Origin: Pirellulales bacterium
GTDB lineage: Bacteria > Planctomycetota > Planctomycetia > Pirellulales > Lacipirellulaceae
Length of the DNA: 45,642 bases
Reading direction: 5' to 3'
NCBI GenBank assembly: GCA_020847515.1
Contig: JADLBW010000057.1
Location: 1 to 45,642, forward strand
Below are positions 6,960 through 14,879 of this stretch, piece after piece; the first letter of the stretch is position 1, and each line of letters opens with the position of its first letter. Below the pieces are notes generated by a model. The model saw nothing but the letters and a program-made list of their open reading frames with translations. It ran no database searches and had not been told where the DNA came from. Both the position numbers and the translations under genes were made by a program.

Positions 6960-7271
6960 GCGTCGATGCGAGTCGCCGGCATTTTACCGAGGGCGCTGCG
7001 GCGTGGCTAGTCGTGAGTTATGGGCCGTCGCGCCGCATGGCGACCACGGCCTGCGGCCCCAGTGAGCATGGCGGGACAGAATGGGCGCCTCTCGCTGAGG
7101 GCCCTCGGCTGTCGGCGATCGGCTCTCGGCCAGGCCTTGGCGGATCCCTACGCTCTGACGAGCGTCACTGGCAGGCTGTGGCGCGATGCAACTCTTCTGT
7201 GAATGGTCCGCAGGGCGCGACGGCTTTGCTGAGGACCGACGGGTTTGCGGTCGAGCGAGGCGCGGCGGCCG
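6960..7271. other. Intergenic, no gene seen
   Basis: This 312-bp stretch separates tRNA-Val from the end of the response-regulator gene. Short open frames exist on both strands but show no recognisable protein and no ribosome site. It would hold the tRNA promoter (upstream of 6960 on the minus strand), which I cannot pick out with confidence. Confidence 0.6.
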
Positions 7272-8678
7272 CTATTGGTCGTCATTGCGGCTGGAGATTC
7301 CGTATTGATCGAGCTTCCGCTTGAGCGTCGTGCGATGCAGGCCCAGAACTCGCGCGGCCGGTGCACACTGCTGATTGGACTGGCTCAATGCCGAAACCAA
7401 GAGGGGCCGCTCGACGGTCTCCAAAAACCTGTCGTAAACGGCGCCGCGCGAGGCCGGATCCTGCAGCAGGCTTTCGGCCAGGACGGCGACCGCGTCCGTC
7501 ACGGCCCCGCCGCAGTCGTCTTCGGCGCGATGGGCCGCGGCGAAATTGGGCAGCGGCGGCGGCAGGTGCGCCGGCAGCACCAAGCCGCTGCGGGCCAGCA
7601 CCAGCGCATGTTCCACCGCTTTGCGAAGCTCGCGAACATTGCCGTACCAAGGACGCGCGACGAGCTCGGCCAGGGTCTCCTCGGCCAGTACGACTGGCTG
7701 CTCGGCCAACTGGGCCGCGAATGCATTGGCCAGCAGGGGTCTATCGTCGGGTCGCTCGCGCAGCGGCGGCAGCGCAATATCGAACGTGCACAGCCGGTAA
7801 AACAGGTCATGGCGGAACTCGCCGCGTTCGACCAATCGTCTCAGCTTTCGATGGGTAGCCGAGATGACGCGGAAGCTCGAAGCTACGGGCCGATCGGCGC
7901 CGACGGGCAGCACTTCGCCCGAATCGAGTGCGCGGAGCAGCTTCACCTGCATCGGCGGGGGGATGTCGGCCACTTCGTCGATGAACAACGCGCCGCCGTC
8001 CGCTTCGACGAGCAGGCCGTTGCGGGCCTGCACGGCGCCGGTAAAGGCCCCGGCGACGTGGCCGAACAGCTCGGCTTCGGCCAGAGTCGGATTCAGGGCG
8101 GCGATGTTGACCGCCACGAAAGGCCCCTCCCGGCGAGGGCTGTGGCGGTGAATCGCCCGCGCAGCCAGTTCTTTCCCTACTCCGCTCTCGCCGGAGAGCA
8201 TAACCGCGGCGTCCGAGGCGGCGGCCAGGGCGATGCGTTTGAACACGGCCTGCATGGCCGGGCTGCGGCCCAGCATGCCGTCGGCGGGCCCGACTTCGGC
8301 GGCCGTGGCCTGCGGATGCGCTATGTCCAGGGCTCGGCGAATCGCGGCCCGAATCTCCTGGAGATCGAACGGCTTGAGCACGTATTCGAATGCGCCCAGT
8401 TCCACAGCGCGTACGGCGGTCCGCAAATCGCCGAACGCGGTAATGACGATGATCGGGGCGGCGCCGATGAGCTCGCGGAACTGCGCCATCGCGCTCAGGC
8501 CGTCGACGCCCGGCAAGCGAACGTCGATGACCAGCAAGTCCGGCCGCCATGATTCGGCGACCGCCAGTCCCTGCTCGGCCGAGGAGGCGACTTGCACATC
8601 ATGCCCCAGGCTTTCGCCGAGTCGGCTCAGGCCCCAACAGATAGCCGGTTCGTCGTCCACCGCCAGGATTCTAGACAC
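7272..8678 (-). CDS. Sigma-54-dependent response regulator (NtrC family)
   Basis: A 468-residue regulator starting at a GTG that overlaps the kinase stop by eight bases, with GAAAGG upstream. Receiver domain: acidic pair VDDEP (8-10), phospho-acceptor D52 in IDVRLPG, TAFG and VLKPF. The central AAA+ domain has Walker A GESGVGKE, the sigma-54 contact loop GAFTGA and Walker B ALFIDEV. The C-terminal Fis-type helix-turn-helix is RVLGLHRTTLKRKLDQYGI. All features needed for sigma-54 activation are intact. It is co-transcribed after its membrane kinase and divergent from a pilin-like gene whose upstream region holds a plausible sigma-54 promoter and repeated sites, the most likely target. Confidence 0.93.
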   Translation of the reverse strand: MSRILAVDDEPAICWGLSRLGESLGHDVQVASSAEQGLAVAESWRPDLLVIDVRLPGVDGLSAMAQFRELIGAAPIIVITAFGDLRTAVRAVELGAFEYVLKPFDLQEIRAAIRRALDIAHPQATAAEVGPADGMLGRSPAMQAVFKRIALAAASDAAVMLSGESGVGKELAARAIHRHSPRREGPFVAVNIAALNPTLAEAELFGHVAGAFTGAVQARNGLLVEADGGALFIDEVADIPPPMQVKLLRALDSGEVLPVGADRPVASSFRVISATHRKLRRLVERGEFRHDLFYRLCTFDIALPPLRERPDDRPLLANAFAAQLAEQPVVLAEETLAELVARPWYGNVRELRKAVEHALVLARSGLVLPAHLPPPLPNFAAAHRAEDDCGGAVTDAVAVLAESLLQDPASRGAVYDRFLETVERPLLVSALSQSNQQCAPAARVLGLHRTTLKRKLDQYGISSRNDDQ

Positions 8679-10062
8679 GCTCGTTGCCTTTCGTCGCCAA
8701 GGGAATCTCGATGCAGAACCGAGTCTGGCCGTCGTGGCGGGTCCACTGGATGCTGCCGCGGTGCGATTGGACGACCTGCCTGGCCGCGGCGAGGCCGAGG
8801 CCGACCCCCTCGGGCTTGGTCGTGAAAAAGGGATCAAACAGGGCGCGGGCCGCCGCGTTGCTTAGACCGGGGCCTGAATCGCTCACCGTGAGCGCCGCCC
8901 GCGTGGCGCCCGGGCAGTTGAGTTCGACGGCCACGCGAGCGACCGGGCTGCGCGGCGGCGTGCGAGCCGCTTCAATGGCGTTGATCAGCAGGTTCAACAC
9001 CACCTGGCCGATGGCCTCCTGGTCGGCGAGGATCATCGCCGTGGGGGCCGATTGCCACGCTAGTTCGACGCCCGCATGTTTGGCCATCGGCTCGACCAGC
9101 GGAAGCAGCTCATCGACGAGCTGCGCAAGATCGAACTGCGTGCGCGATTCCACGGCGCCGGGCCGCACGGCGTGGAGCAGGCGCTGCAAGTGGTTCTCCA
9201 TAAGCTGGAGCTGCCGCTTTGCTACGGCGACCGTTTCGCCGCCCGCGGAAGGGCAGCTCTCCGCATGCAGGTCGAGCGCCATACGGCAGCCAGTGGCGGC
9301 GTTACGCAGGTCGTGGGCAAGCCCCGCGCCAAGCAGCGCGGCAGTGCGCATCTGCTCGGTTTGCCGGACTTGTCGTTCATAGTCGGCGAGCCTGCTGGCC
9401 GTCTGATTGACGGCCAGCGACAGGTCGCGGAACTCATCGTCGGTGGCGGGCACGTCGATGGCCGTAAAGTCGCCGCCGGCCAGGCGCAGCACCTCGCCCG
9501 AGAGCCTGACGCTGGCGCGGCCGATTCGCCCCGCCAGCAGGCGGGCGACCAGAGTGACGGCAGTGACGCAAGCCAGGCCGATGACCAGCGGCGGCAGGAA
9601 GGCTTCCCGCCAGGAGCGCCGGTACTCGGACTCAGGAAACAGCACGTGGAGAGTCGCGGAGTGCGACTCGCCCGGGCGGGCGGGCAGCTTGGCGGCGGTG
9701 TGCAAATAAGCCCTGCCGCCCAGCGCAAGCGGCTGGCCGGGCATGGCGGCGCGCGAGGCGCCAGGAGCGGCGATGGCGAACGCCTGCTCGACCGCGGCGT
9801 CGCTGCTGGCCAGGGGGCGCCCGTCGGCGTCGGCGAGGACAAACTCGGCCTGGGACAACTGCCGCATCTGCCGCAGGACTCGGTTGGTGAGGGGAAAATT
9901 CGAGTCGGCCAGCACGCTGACGACGCCCTGCAATTGCCGCTCAATGCGCAGCCGGGCGTGGCGCGCCGCCAGGCGGGCGTTGATGGCGCCCAGCGCCGTA
10001 AGGCTGCCCAGCGCCACCGCTATCAGCGGCAGCATGATTTGGCGATGCAGCGGCCAGCGCAT
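8671..10062 (-). CDS. Membrane sensor histidine kinase
   Basis: A 463-residue kinase with an N-terminal membrane helix (about residues 8-26), a periplasmic domain of about 130 residues, a second helix (about 155-178), a HAMP-like linker, then HisKA with the phospho-accepting His in LAHDLRNA (about residue 250), and an HATPase with N box NLLINAIEAA, DSGPGLS and GVGLGLAAA. This is the NtrB/ZraS layout that pairs with sigma-54 activators. It overlaps the regulator gene by eight bases, so they form an operon. The sensed signal is unknown; the periplasmic segment shows no named sensor domain to me. Confidence 0.92.
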   Translation of the reverse strand: MRWPLHRQIMLPLIAVALGSLTALGAINARLAARHARLRIERQLQGVVSVLADSNFPLTNRVLRQMRQLSQAEFVLADADGRPLASSDAAVEQAFAIAAPGASRAAMPGQPLALGGRAYLHTAAKLPARPGESHSATLHVLFPESEYRRSWREAFLPPLVIGLACVTAVTLVARLLAGRIGRASVRLSGEVLRLAGGDFTAIDVPATDDEFRDLSLAVNQTASRLADYERQVRQTEQMRTAALLGAGLAHDLRNAATGCRMALDLHAESCPSAGGETVAVAKRQLQLMENHLQRLLHAVRPGAVESRTQFDLAQLVDELLPLVEPMAKHAGVELAWQSAPTAMILADQEAIGQVVLNLLINAIEAARTPPRSPVARVAVELNCPGATRAALTVSDSGPGLSNAAARALFDPFFTTKPEGVGLGLAAARQVVQSHRGSIQWTRHDGQTRFCIEIPLATKGNERV

Positions 10063-10188
10063 GGGATGCTACCTAACGGAAGGGTGATGCGGGGCGCAAG
10101 CACGGGCGTTTTGTGATTTTTTAGGCGATGCTGCGATTGGCGAGCGGGCGGCCAGCCGCCGGGAGCCGGGACGGGGACTGGGGAGATG

Positions 10189-10262
10189 TGCGACGTCGGC
10201 TGGTGCGACACGCTTGCCCAGTTATGCGACACCAGCGTAGCGCTCTCCTGGGGCATGTCGCG
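10189..10262. promoter_or_regulatory. Repeated TGCGAC/TGTCGC sites, candidate activator-binding region
   Basis: TGCGAC occurs at 10189, 10204 and 10225, and the inverted TGTCGCG at 10256 (and again at 10279). GCTGGTG (10199-10205) and CACCAGC (10230-10236) form a further inverted pair that brackets two of them. The cluster lies roughly 35-110 bases upstream of the predicted sigma-54 start, the usual enhancer range for NtrC-type regulators. Assignment to the adjacent regulator is inference. Confidence 0.5.
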
Positions 10263-10269
10263 CTGCACA

Positions 10270-10284
10270 TGGCAAACATGTCGC
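10270..10284 (+). promoter_or_regulatory. Putative sigma-54 promoter of the DUF1559 gene
   Basis: TGGCAAACATGTCGC has the invariant GG and GC exactly ten bases apart, as in the -24/-12 consensus TGGCAC-N5-TTGC; the -12 box is TCGC, not TTGC. A start near 10296 would leave a leader of about 105 nt before the gene at 10400. A sigma-54 activator is encoded divergently next door. Confidence 0.5.
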
Positions 10285-10399
10285 GTTTCTGCGGGTGACG
10301 CTTATTTCGTTCCTTCGGCTCAGGCTTTGCTTCGCGGCTCGCTCCACGCGCTGTGACAACCCGATCGTTTGAGTTCCATTAGAGAGGAGTATGCGCCGC

Positions 10400-11362
10400 A
10401 TGGAAAGTCGCTGTTCAAGTCGCTTCGCTCGGCCCCTACATGGTTTCACCCTGGTTGAACTGCTGGTCGTCATCGCCATTATCGGGGCACTTGCGGCCCT
10501 GCTGTTGCCGGCGGTGCAGGCCGCGCGCGAGGCGGCCCGCAGGGCTCAGTGCACCAACAACTTGAAGCAGCTTGGGCTGGCGCTGTTGAACTACGAATCG
10601 GGTCGGGGGGAGCTTCCGTTCCCCAGTTACGCCGACGGGGTGAATAACTGGGCCCCGCACATCCTGCCGTTCCTCGAGCAAGGGAACGTCATTGCCGGTT
10701 ACGATACAAAGCAGGACTGGTGGCGCGACCCCAACCGCGCGATCGCCCGGACTCACCTGAGCATTCTGCTGTGCCCGTCGACGCCCGACCAGCAGCGCTT
10801 CGAGGACAAGCCGGAGAAGTCCGGGCCGAACAAGACAGGGGCTTGCGGCGACTACTTCGTGCCGACCGGCGTGCACCTGGATATCAACGCCTCGCTGCCG
10901 GCAGCCGATCAATTCCCGGCCGGGGCCGACCTGCAGGGGCTGATCGCCGAACTGAGCGAAACGAACACCAGCAACAAGCTCAAGGCGGTGACCGACGGAA
11001 CCTCCAATACGATTGCCGTCGGCGAATGCGCGGGGCGCGAGGACGTATGGCGCGGACGCGAATTCTATGAAGTCGATTATACCGGCTCTCCGAAAATTCG
11101 CGCCCGCGGCGGCGCGTGGGCCACGACCGACAATCCGTACGACATCGGCCAGCGGATCGCCTGGAATCGGCCCGAGCCGATCCCTGGAGAAATGCGGATC
11201 AACAACTCCAACGAATGGGGCCACGCGTTTTACAGCTTCCACAACGGCGCTAACTTCACCTTCGCCGACGCCTCGGTGCGGCTGCTGGCCGAGGACACGA
11301 ACTTGCGGGTGCTGGCGGAACTGGTGACGCGGGCAAACGGGGAGATTGCCGCGCGGCAGTGA
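10400..11362 (+). CDS. DUF1559 protein with prepilin-type leader
   Basis: A 320-residue protein of the large planctomycete DUF1559 family. The leader has a basic segment, then the type IV prepilin cleavage motif [20 protein letters not shown] with Gly just before the hydrophobic helix, and continues with the family marks [49 protein letters not shown] and [11 protein letters not shown]. It should be processed by a prepilin peptidase and displayed as a pseudopilin or envelope protein. The start at 10400 was preferred because GAGGAG lies ten bases upstream; the ATG at 10391 has only one base of spacing. Confidence 0.9.
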   Translation: MESRCSSRFARPLHGFTLVELLVVIAIIGALAALLLPAVQAAREAARRAQCTNNLKQLGLALLNYESGRGELPFPSYADGVNNWAPHILPFLEQGNVIAGYDTKQDWWRDPNRAIARTHLSILLCPSTPDQQRFEDKPEKSGPNKTGACGDYFVPTGVHLDINASLPAADQFPAGADLQGLIAELSETNTSNKLKAVTDGTSNTIAVGECAGREDVWRGREFYEVDYTGSPKIRARGGAWATTDNPYDIGQRIAWNRPEPIPGEMRINNSNEWGHAFYSFHNGANFTFADASVRLLAEDTNLRVLAELVTRANGEIAARQ

Positions 11363-11408
11363 GCGGGAAGCTTGCCATACGTTATCCAGGTCATAGATTG
11401 ATGACGAC

Positions 11409-11440
11409 GTACTGCGTACTTCGTACTTAGTACGCAGTAC
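11409..11440. terminator. Perfect 12-bp hairpin between convergent genes
   Basis: GTACTGCGTACT (11409-11420) pairs with AGTACGCAGTAC (11429-11440) around an eight-base loop that repeats CGTACT. It lies between the 3' ends of the convergent DUF1559 and rtcB genes. There is no T tract, so it may be a two-way transcription end, an RNA-stability stem or a repeat unit built of GTAC steps. Confidence 0.5.
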
Positions 11441-11528
11441 CGGCGCGCGACTAGCGCTGCGGCAACTTTGGCGGGCCGCGCCTAGCGGCGCATCTGGGTT
11501 CGCATTCAAGTCAGCTATACCATTTGAA

Positions 11529-12926
11529 TCAGTCCTCCGCGCGGCTGCCGTCGCCGCACATCTTTACTATTCGGGGGTCGAACTGGGCGACGATTTCAAC
11601 CAGGTCTTGTTGGGCGGCCATCACTCGGCGGATGTCTTTGTAGACGCCAGGCACTTCGTCGGAGCCGGCTGAGAGGACGTCGATGCCGCGTTCGGCCAGC
11701 TCCCTGCGGACGTGCGAGAAGCGGAACGTGTCGTTAGCCTGGCGGCGGGACATGCGGCGGCCGGCGCCGTGGGAGGCGGAGTTGAGACTGTCGGGGTTGC
11801 CGCGGCCGCGGACGACGAAGGCCGGGTCGGCCATCGAGCCGGGGATGACTCCCAACTCCCCCTCCGCTGCCGGCGTGGCGCCCTTGCGATGGACGACGAC
11901 CTCGCGGCCGCCGTGCACTTCCTTCCAGGCGAAGTTGTGGTGATTCTCGACGCCGGCGATGATGCCCGCGCCGAGCAGCTTCGAGACGTTGCGGTGGATC
12001 ACCGCGTGGTTGGCGGCCGCGTAGTCGCCCATGAGGTTCATGGCGGCCCAGTATTCGGCGCCAGCCTGCGAGTCGAGATCGAGCCACGCCAGCCGGCCGA
12101 GCTCTTTCAGCTCGGAAAGTAGCCGGGCCTGGGCGATGGCGCTATAGACGCTGCAGACTGCCGCGCCGGGGCCGCGGCTGCCGCTATGGCTCAGCAGCGC
12201 GACGTACTGGCCGGCGTCGAGCCGCAGCTCGTCGTCGCGATGGCCGAGCGACAGGACGCCGAACTCGACAAAGTGGTTGCCCGAACCGCTGGTGCCAAGC
12301 TGCCGCCACGCGGTGTCCTTCCTTTCGCGGGTGATGCGGGTGACGTTCCAGTCGGCGTCCATCACCTCGTGCGACTGCGGCGGGCGATACTCGCAGCCGA
12401 CGCCGAAGCGGGCGCCTCGCTCCAGGGCGGTACGGAACTGGTCGCGGCGCTCCGTGAGCGAAGCGACCGGAACGTCGAGCACCGACAGCTTCATCCGACA
12501 GGCGATGTCGACGCCGACGGCGTACGGGATGACGGCGTTGTCGCAGGCCAGCACGCCGCCGATCGGCAGGCCGTAGCCGACATGCGCGTCGGGCAACAGC
12601 GCCGCCGCTGCGACCGAGGGTACGCGGCAGGCCTGGCGCATCTGGGCGTGGGCGGCCGGGTCGATGTCGTCCCCCCAGGTGCGATAGCCGCAGGGTTCGC
12701 GAAGTGCGATCGGCTCATAACCGGCCAGCTCCGCGGCAAGCTTTCCCCAGATGGGATCGTGGAGGAACTCTTGGGGCGACGAAACGACCTGCTTTACCAG
12801 TTGTTGGGCCCGCTTCCCCTTGAGGCCGAAGCCGAGGTCTTGCGTGGCGGCGGTTCGCAGGGCGTCGATGGCCGCGGCGGCTAACCTGGGCGGTACTCCC
12901 AGTTTTTGGAGTTGGCGGCGGTTCAT
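11529..12926 (-). CDS. rtcB: RtcB-type RNA ligase
   Basis: A 465-residue RtcB protein, the GTP- and manganese-dependent ligase joining 2',3'-cyclic-phosphate or 3'-phosphate RNA ends to 5'-OH ends. Diagnostic segments are present in order: DAHVGYGLPIGGV, GVDIACRM (metal-binding Cys), GTSGSGNHFVE, LLSHSGSRG, VENHHNFA, VVHRKGATPA (including the guanylylated-His neighbourhood), PGSMADPAFVVRG and SHGAGRRMSR. No archease or RtcA gene adjoins it. The N-terminal 65 residues form a helical extension before the conserved core. In bacteria RtcB is used in RNA repair; nothing here identifies its substrate. Confidence 0.93.
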   Translation of the reverse strand: MNRRQLQKLGVPPRLAAAAIDALRTAATQDLGFGLKGKRAQQLVKQVVSSPQEFLHDPIWGKLAAELAGYEPIALREPCGYRTWGDDIDPAAHAQMRQACRVPSVAAAALLPDAHVGYGLPIGGVLACDNAVIPYAVGVDIACRMKLSVLDVPVASLTERRDQFRTALERGARFGVGCEYRPPQSHEVMDADWNVTRITRERKDTAWRQLGTSGSGNHFVEFGVLSLGHRDDELRLDAGQYVALLSHSGSRGPGAAVCSVYSAIAQARLLSELKELGRLAWLDLDSQAGAEYWAAMNLMGDYAAANHAVIHRNVSKLLGAGIIAGVENHHNFAWKEVHGGREVVVHRKGATPAAEGELGVIPGSMADPAFVVRGRGNPDSLNSASHGAGRRMSRRQANDTFRFSHVRRELAERGIDVLSAGSDEVPGVYKDIRRVMAAQQDLVEIVAQFDPRIVKMCGDGSRAED

Positions 12927-13662
12927 AAGCCATTGTAGGCGCGGGGGGGCTGAGGGCGGCCCACTACTGCTGCGACTTATAGATGCGAAGCGGAGGCCGC
13001 CGAGATCTGCAGGTCGAGGTCTGTTTTGTGTCCATTTGAAAACGCCCGCGAATTACGCGAATCGGCGCGAATAGGGTGCTGTGACGGCCTCACCTCTGGT
13101 GCTTGTGAACGTCGGACCATCAGCTTTTCGGGAGGTAGTTCAAGGGTTGTCTTTAGGGCGACATACTGGCGTTCATTCGCCTCGTTGGCGGGTACAAAGC
13201 CGCAGACTTCGCGGAAAGTGTGAGAGCCGTTTTTTGGCGACAGAATTCTTAATCCTTGCAGTGCTTGAGTTTGCGCGCGAATTGGGCGGTTAATTGTGTC
13301 GCCGGGGCGACAAAATGCCACGGCCTGCTGGTACACCGCGCAGCCGCTCTTTATTGGGCGTTGGCGCCGCTAAGGGAGGCCGGGGCTGCATTCGATGAGT
13401 CCACGGCTCGTTGACGGCGCAACGCTCAATCGAGGTTCGGCTGGAGGCTACCGGAACGGCTGGCGCAAAAGCAATGAAAATCCCTCCAGGCTGTACAAGT
13501 CGGTTCGGAATGCAGCGCGCGGGCTCCGCGGCTCGAGTGCCGAGAGTGATCTCTTCCAAACTTGGAAAACTTCAACGGGAAAGGCACGAACCTTTGGCGG
13601 CGGCAGGGGGTCGATATAGGCGTCGGCAGTCGCGGAATTTGGCAAACTTATCCAGATTGAGC
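12927..13662. other. Gene-poor stretch with a TGTCGCC palindrome
   Basis: No frame in these 736 bases has a recognisable product or good ribosome site; base composition is less GC-biased than nearby genes. TGTCGCC (13297-13303) and GGCGACA (13306-13312) form a palindrome with a two-base centre, and GGCGACA recurs near 13239 and, as GGGCGACA, near 13155. These resemble the GCGACA sites upstream of the DUF1559 gene. A decayed gene or regulatory spacer are both possible. Confidence 0.5.
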
Positions 13663-13693
13663 TTGCCTTCTTTCGCGCGAGAGTAAATATAAT
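13663..13693 (+). promoter_or_regulatory. Sigma70-type promoter of a non-coding transcript
   Basis: TATAAT at 13688-13693 matches the -10 consensus perfectly; TTGCCT at 13663-13668 is the -35 box at 19-base spacing. The region upstream is AT-richer than the surroundings. Predicted start near 13700. Confidence 0.6.
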
Positions 13694-13699
13694 GCAATT

Positions 13700-14014
13700 G
13701 TGGGTCGTGCCGAACGCAGCACGACGGGCAATCCCGGCCGCGGAGGTCCCTCTGGCAGGGGCCCGAGCCGCCAGAACCCTGTAGCGAAGGAGGTGGTCCG
13801 TTGAATCCAAGTCACATACGCCAGTTAGGTGGTGAAATCCGTTGACCACCGGCGGGTGTCCAATAGGAGACACCACCACCTGCTTCGGATGGCAACGCCT
13901 GCCCGCCTGGTTCGCCCAGCCTTGAATGGCTGGCGGCCCCAGTGCCCTGGCGGCGTTCTCGAAGCAACGACAAGTAGCAGCCCGGCCGCCCCGTTGCGGC
14001 CGGGCTGTTTTTTT
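13700..14014 (+). ncRNA. Structured RNA of unknown family
   Basis: The interval between a perfect TATAAT promoter and a strong terminator is about 315 nt and folds into clear local stems: GTCGTGC/GCACGAC (13704-13725), GGTGTC/GACACC (13855-13874), CCAGCC/GGCTGG (13916-13933) and a longer-range GGTGGTC/GACCACC (13792-13850). A consensus Shine-Dalgarno AAGGAGGTGG (13787-13796) sits in that last stem, followed by a TTG-started 14-codon frame (13801-13845). A 64-codon frame from 13829 runs into the terminator stem and is probably not real. I see none of the core signatures of RNase P RNA, tmRNA or SRP RNA. It could be a regulatory RNA, a leader-type attenuator for the gene at 14155, or a short peptide mRNA. 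Confidence 0.6.
13978..14014 (+). terminator. Strong intrinsic terminator
   Basis: CAGCCCGGCCGC (13978-13989) pairs perfectly over 12 bases with 13996-14007 around a six-base loop, followed by seven Ts (14008-14014). It ends the structured transcript and insulates the gene at 14155. Confidence 0.9.
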
Positions 14015-14154
14015 GGCGGTTAGCTGTTTAGCTATGAGCTATCAGCGATGGCGGAAGGTCGGGTTAACGGCCTAGCGGCGGCCGGATTGGCGGCTTCGCT
14101 GCGGGTTCAATAACGCCCCGGACGCCTCCGCGTCAGGTTAAGGGACGAACGGCG

Positions 14155-14571
14155 ATGGATGCTGGCGACGAACAACTCGAAGAAGCGCTCGAAGCGCAGC
14201 AGTGGCTGTTGGAAAGCAGCTTGCCGCTGGTCTTCGAGGCGTACGACGATGCGATTGGACGCCAGGTTCTCGAACCGGTCGTGCTGCTGGTCGATTGCGA
14301 GGACGAAATCGGCGGCGAAATCGCCCGCGGTTGGCTGGGTGACGAAGCCGTGGAGGACGCCATTCTAGCCCAGTCGGCCGAGCAGGCCGCGCTCGATCAG
14401 ACGACGGTGTTTGCGATCGCACATTCGCTGGCGGAATGCCAACAGGAGATTCCCGGGGTGTTCCCCTATTTGGCGGCAGCGCTGCGACCGCCGGCGCAAG
14501 GTTTTTTGGCACTCAGCGTGACGGCGGGCGGGGCGTCGGTGCTGATCGTGCCGCCCGAGGCGCGGCCCTAG
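14155..14571 (+). CDS. Hypothetical acidic protein, 138 aa
   Basis: I do not recognise a family. The protein is acidic (ten of the first twenty-five residues are Asp, Glu or Gln), with a hydrophobic strand VVLLVDCEDEIGGEIARGW, a helical middle, and a C-terminal strand pair ending GFLALSVTAGGASVLIVPP. The alternation of strands and helices suggests a small alpha/beta domain, and codon use matches the neighbouring genes. It follows the terminator of the structured RNA by about 140 bases. The ribosome site is weak. No membrane segment or signal peptide is visible, so it is probably cytoplasmic. Confidence 0.6.
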   Translation: MDAGDEQLEEALEAQQWLLESSLPLVFEAYDDAIGRQVLEPVVLLVDCEDEIGGEIARGWLGDEAVEDAILAQSAEQAALDQTTVFAIAHSLAECQQEIPGVFPYLAAALRPPAQGFLALSVTAGGASVLIVPPEARP

Positions 14572-14728
14572 AAGCCGCCGCGGCTGGGAATTGGTCCTCA
14601 CGAACCCCCGGCCGGGGCGGGCTGCGCTTAGGCATGGGGCCGGCAGCGGGTTACAATGGAGTCTAGCGGTCGGTCATAACGGGATTGTCGGGTTGGCCGC
14701 CGGGGGTCTGCCGGCCGTTGGCGCGGCA

Positions 14729-14798
14729 GAAACCGGAGGCCAGCGCCTCCCGCGGGTATTGGTCCAAAGAAACCGGGGGCTAGCGCCCCCCGCGGGTA
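14729..14798. repeat. Two tandem 40-bp-spaced palindromic units (REP-like)
   Basis: The unit GAAACCGG-AGGCC-AGCGCCTCC-CGCGGGTA begins at 14729 and again at 14769 with a few changes. Each contains a palindrome (GGAGGCcaGCGCCTCC in the first, GGGGGCtaGCGCCCCC in the second) and ends in CGCGGGTA. They lie in the 308-bp gap before the secretin-N gene. Confidence 0.6.
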
Positions 14799-14879
14799 AT
14801 GTACGCCAGGCCGAAGCTTGGCTTTGACAGCGCTCGGCTTCTGTTGCCTGTATTACATGGTCCTGCTCGAGGAAGCCCT

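Noticed and set aside
12977-13336. A 119-codon minus-strand frame in the gene-poor stretch after rtcB
   Set aside because: No recognisable family, no ribosome site, and composition unlike neighbouring genes. A decayed gene cannot be excluded.
13829-14023. A 64-codon plus-strand frame within the structured RNA
   Set aside because: It runs into the terminator stem and its T tract before stopping, has an odd His/Arg-rich composition and no conserved sequence I recognise.
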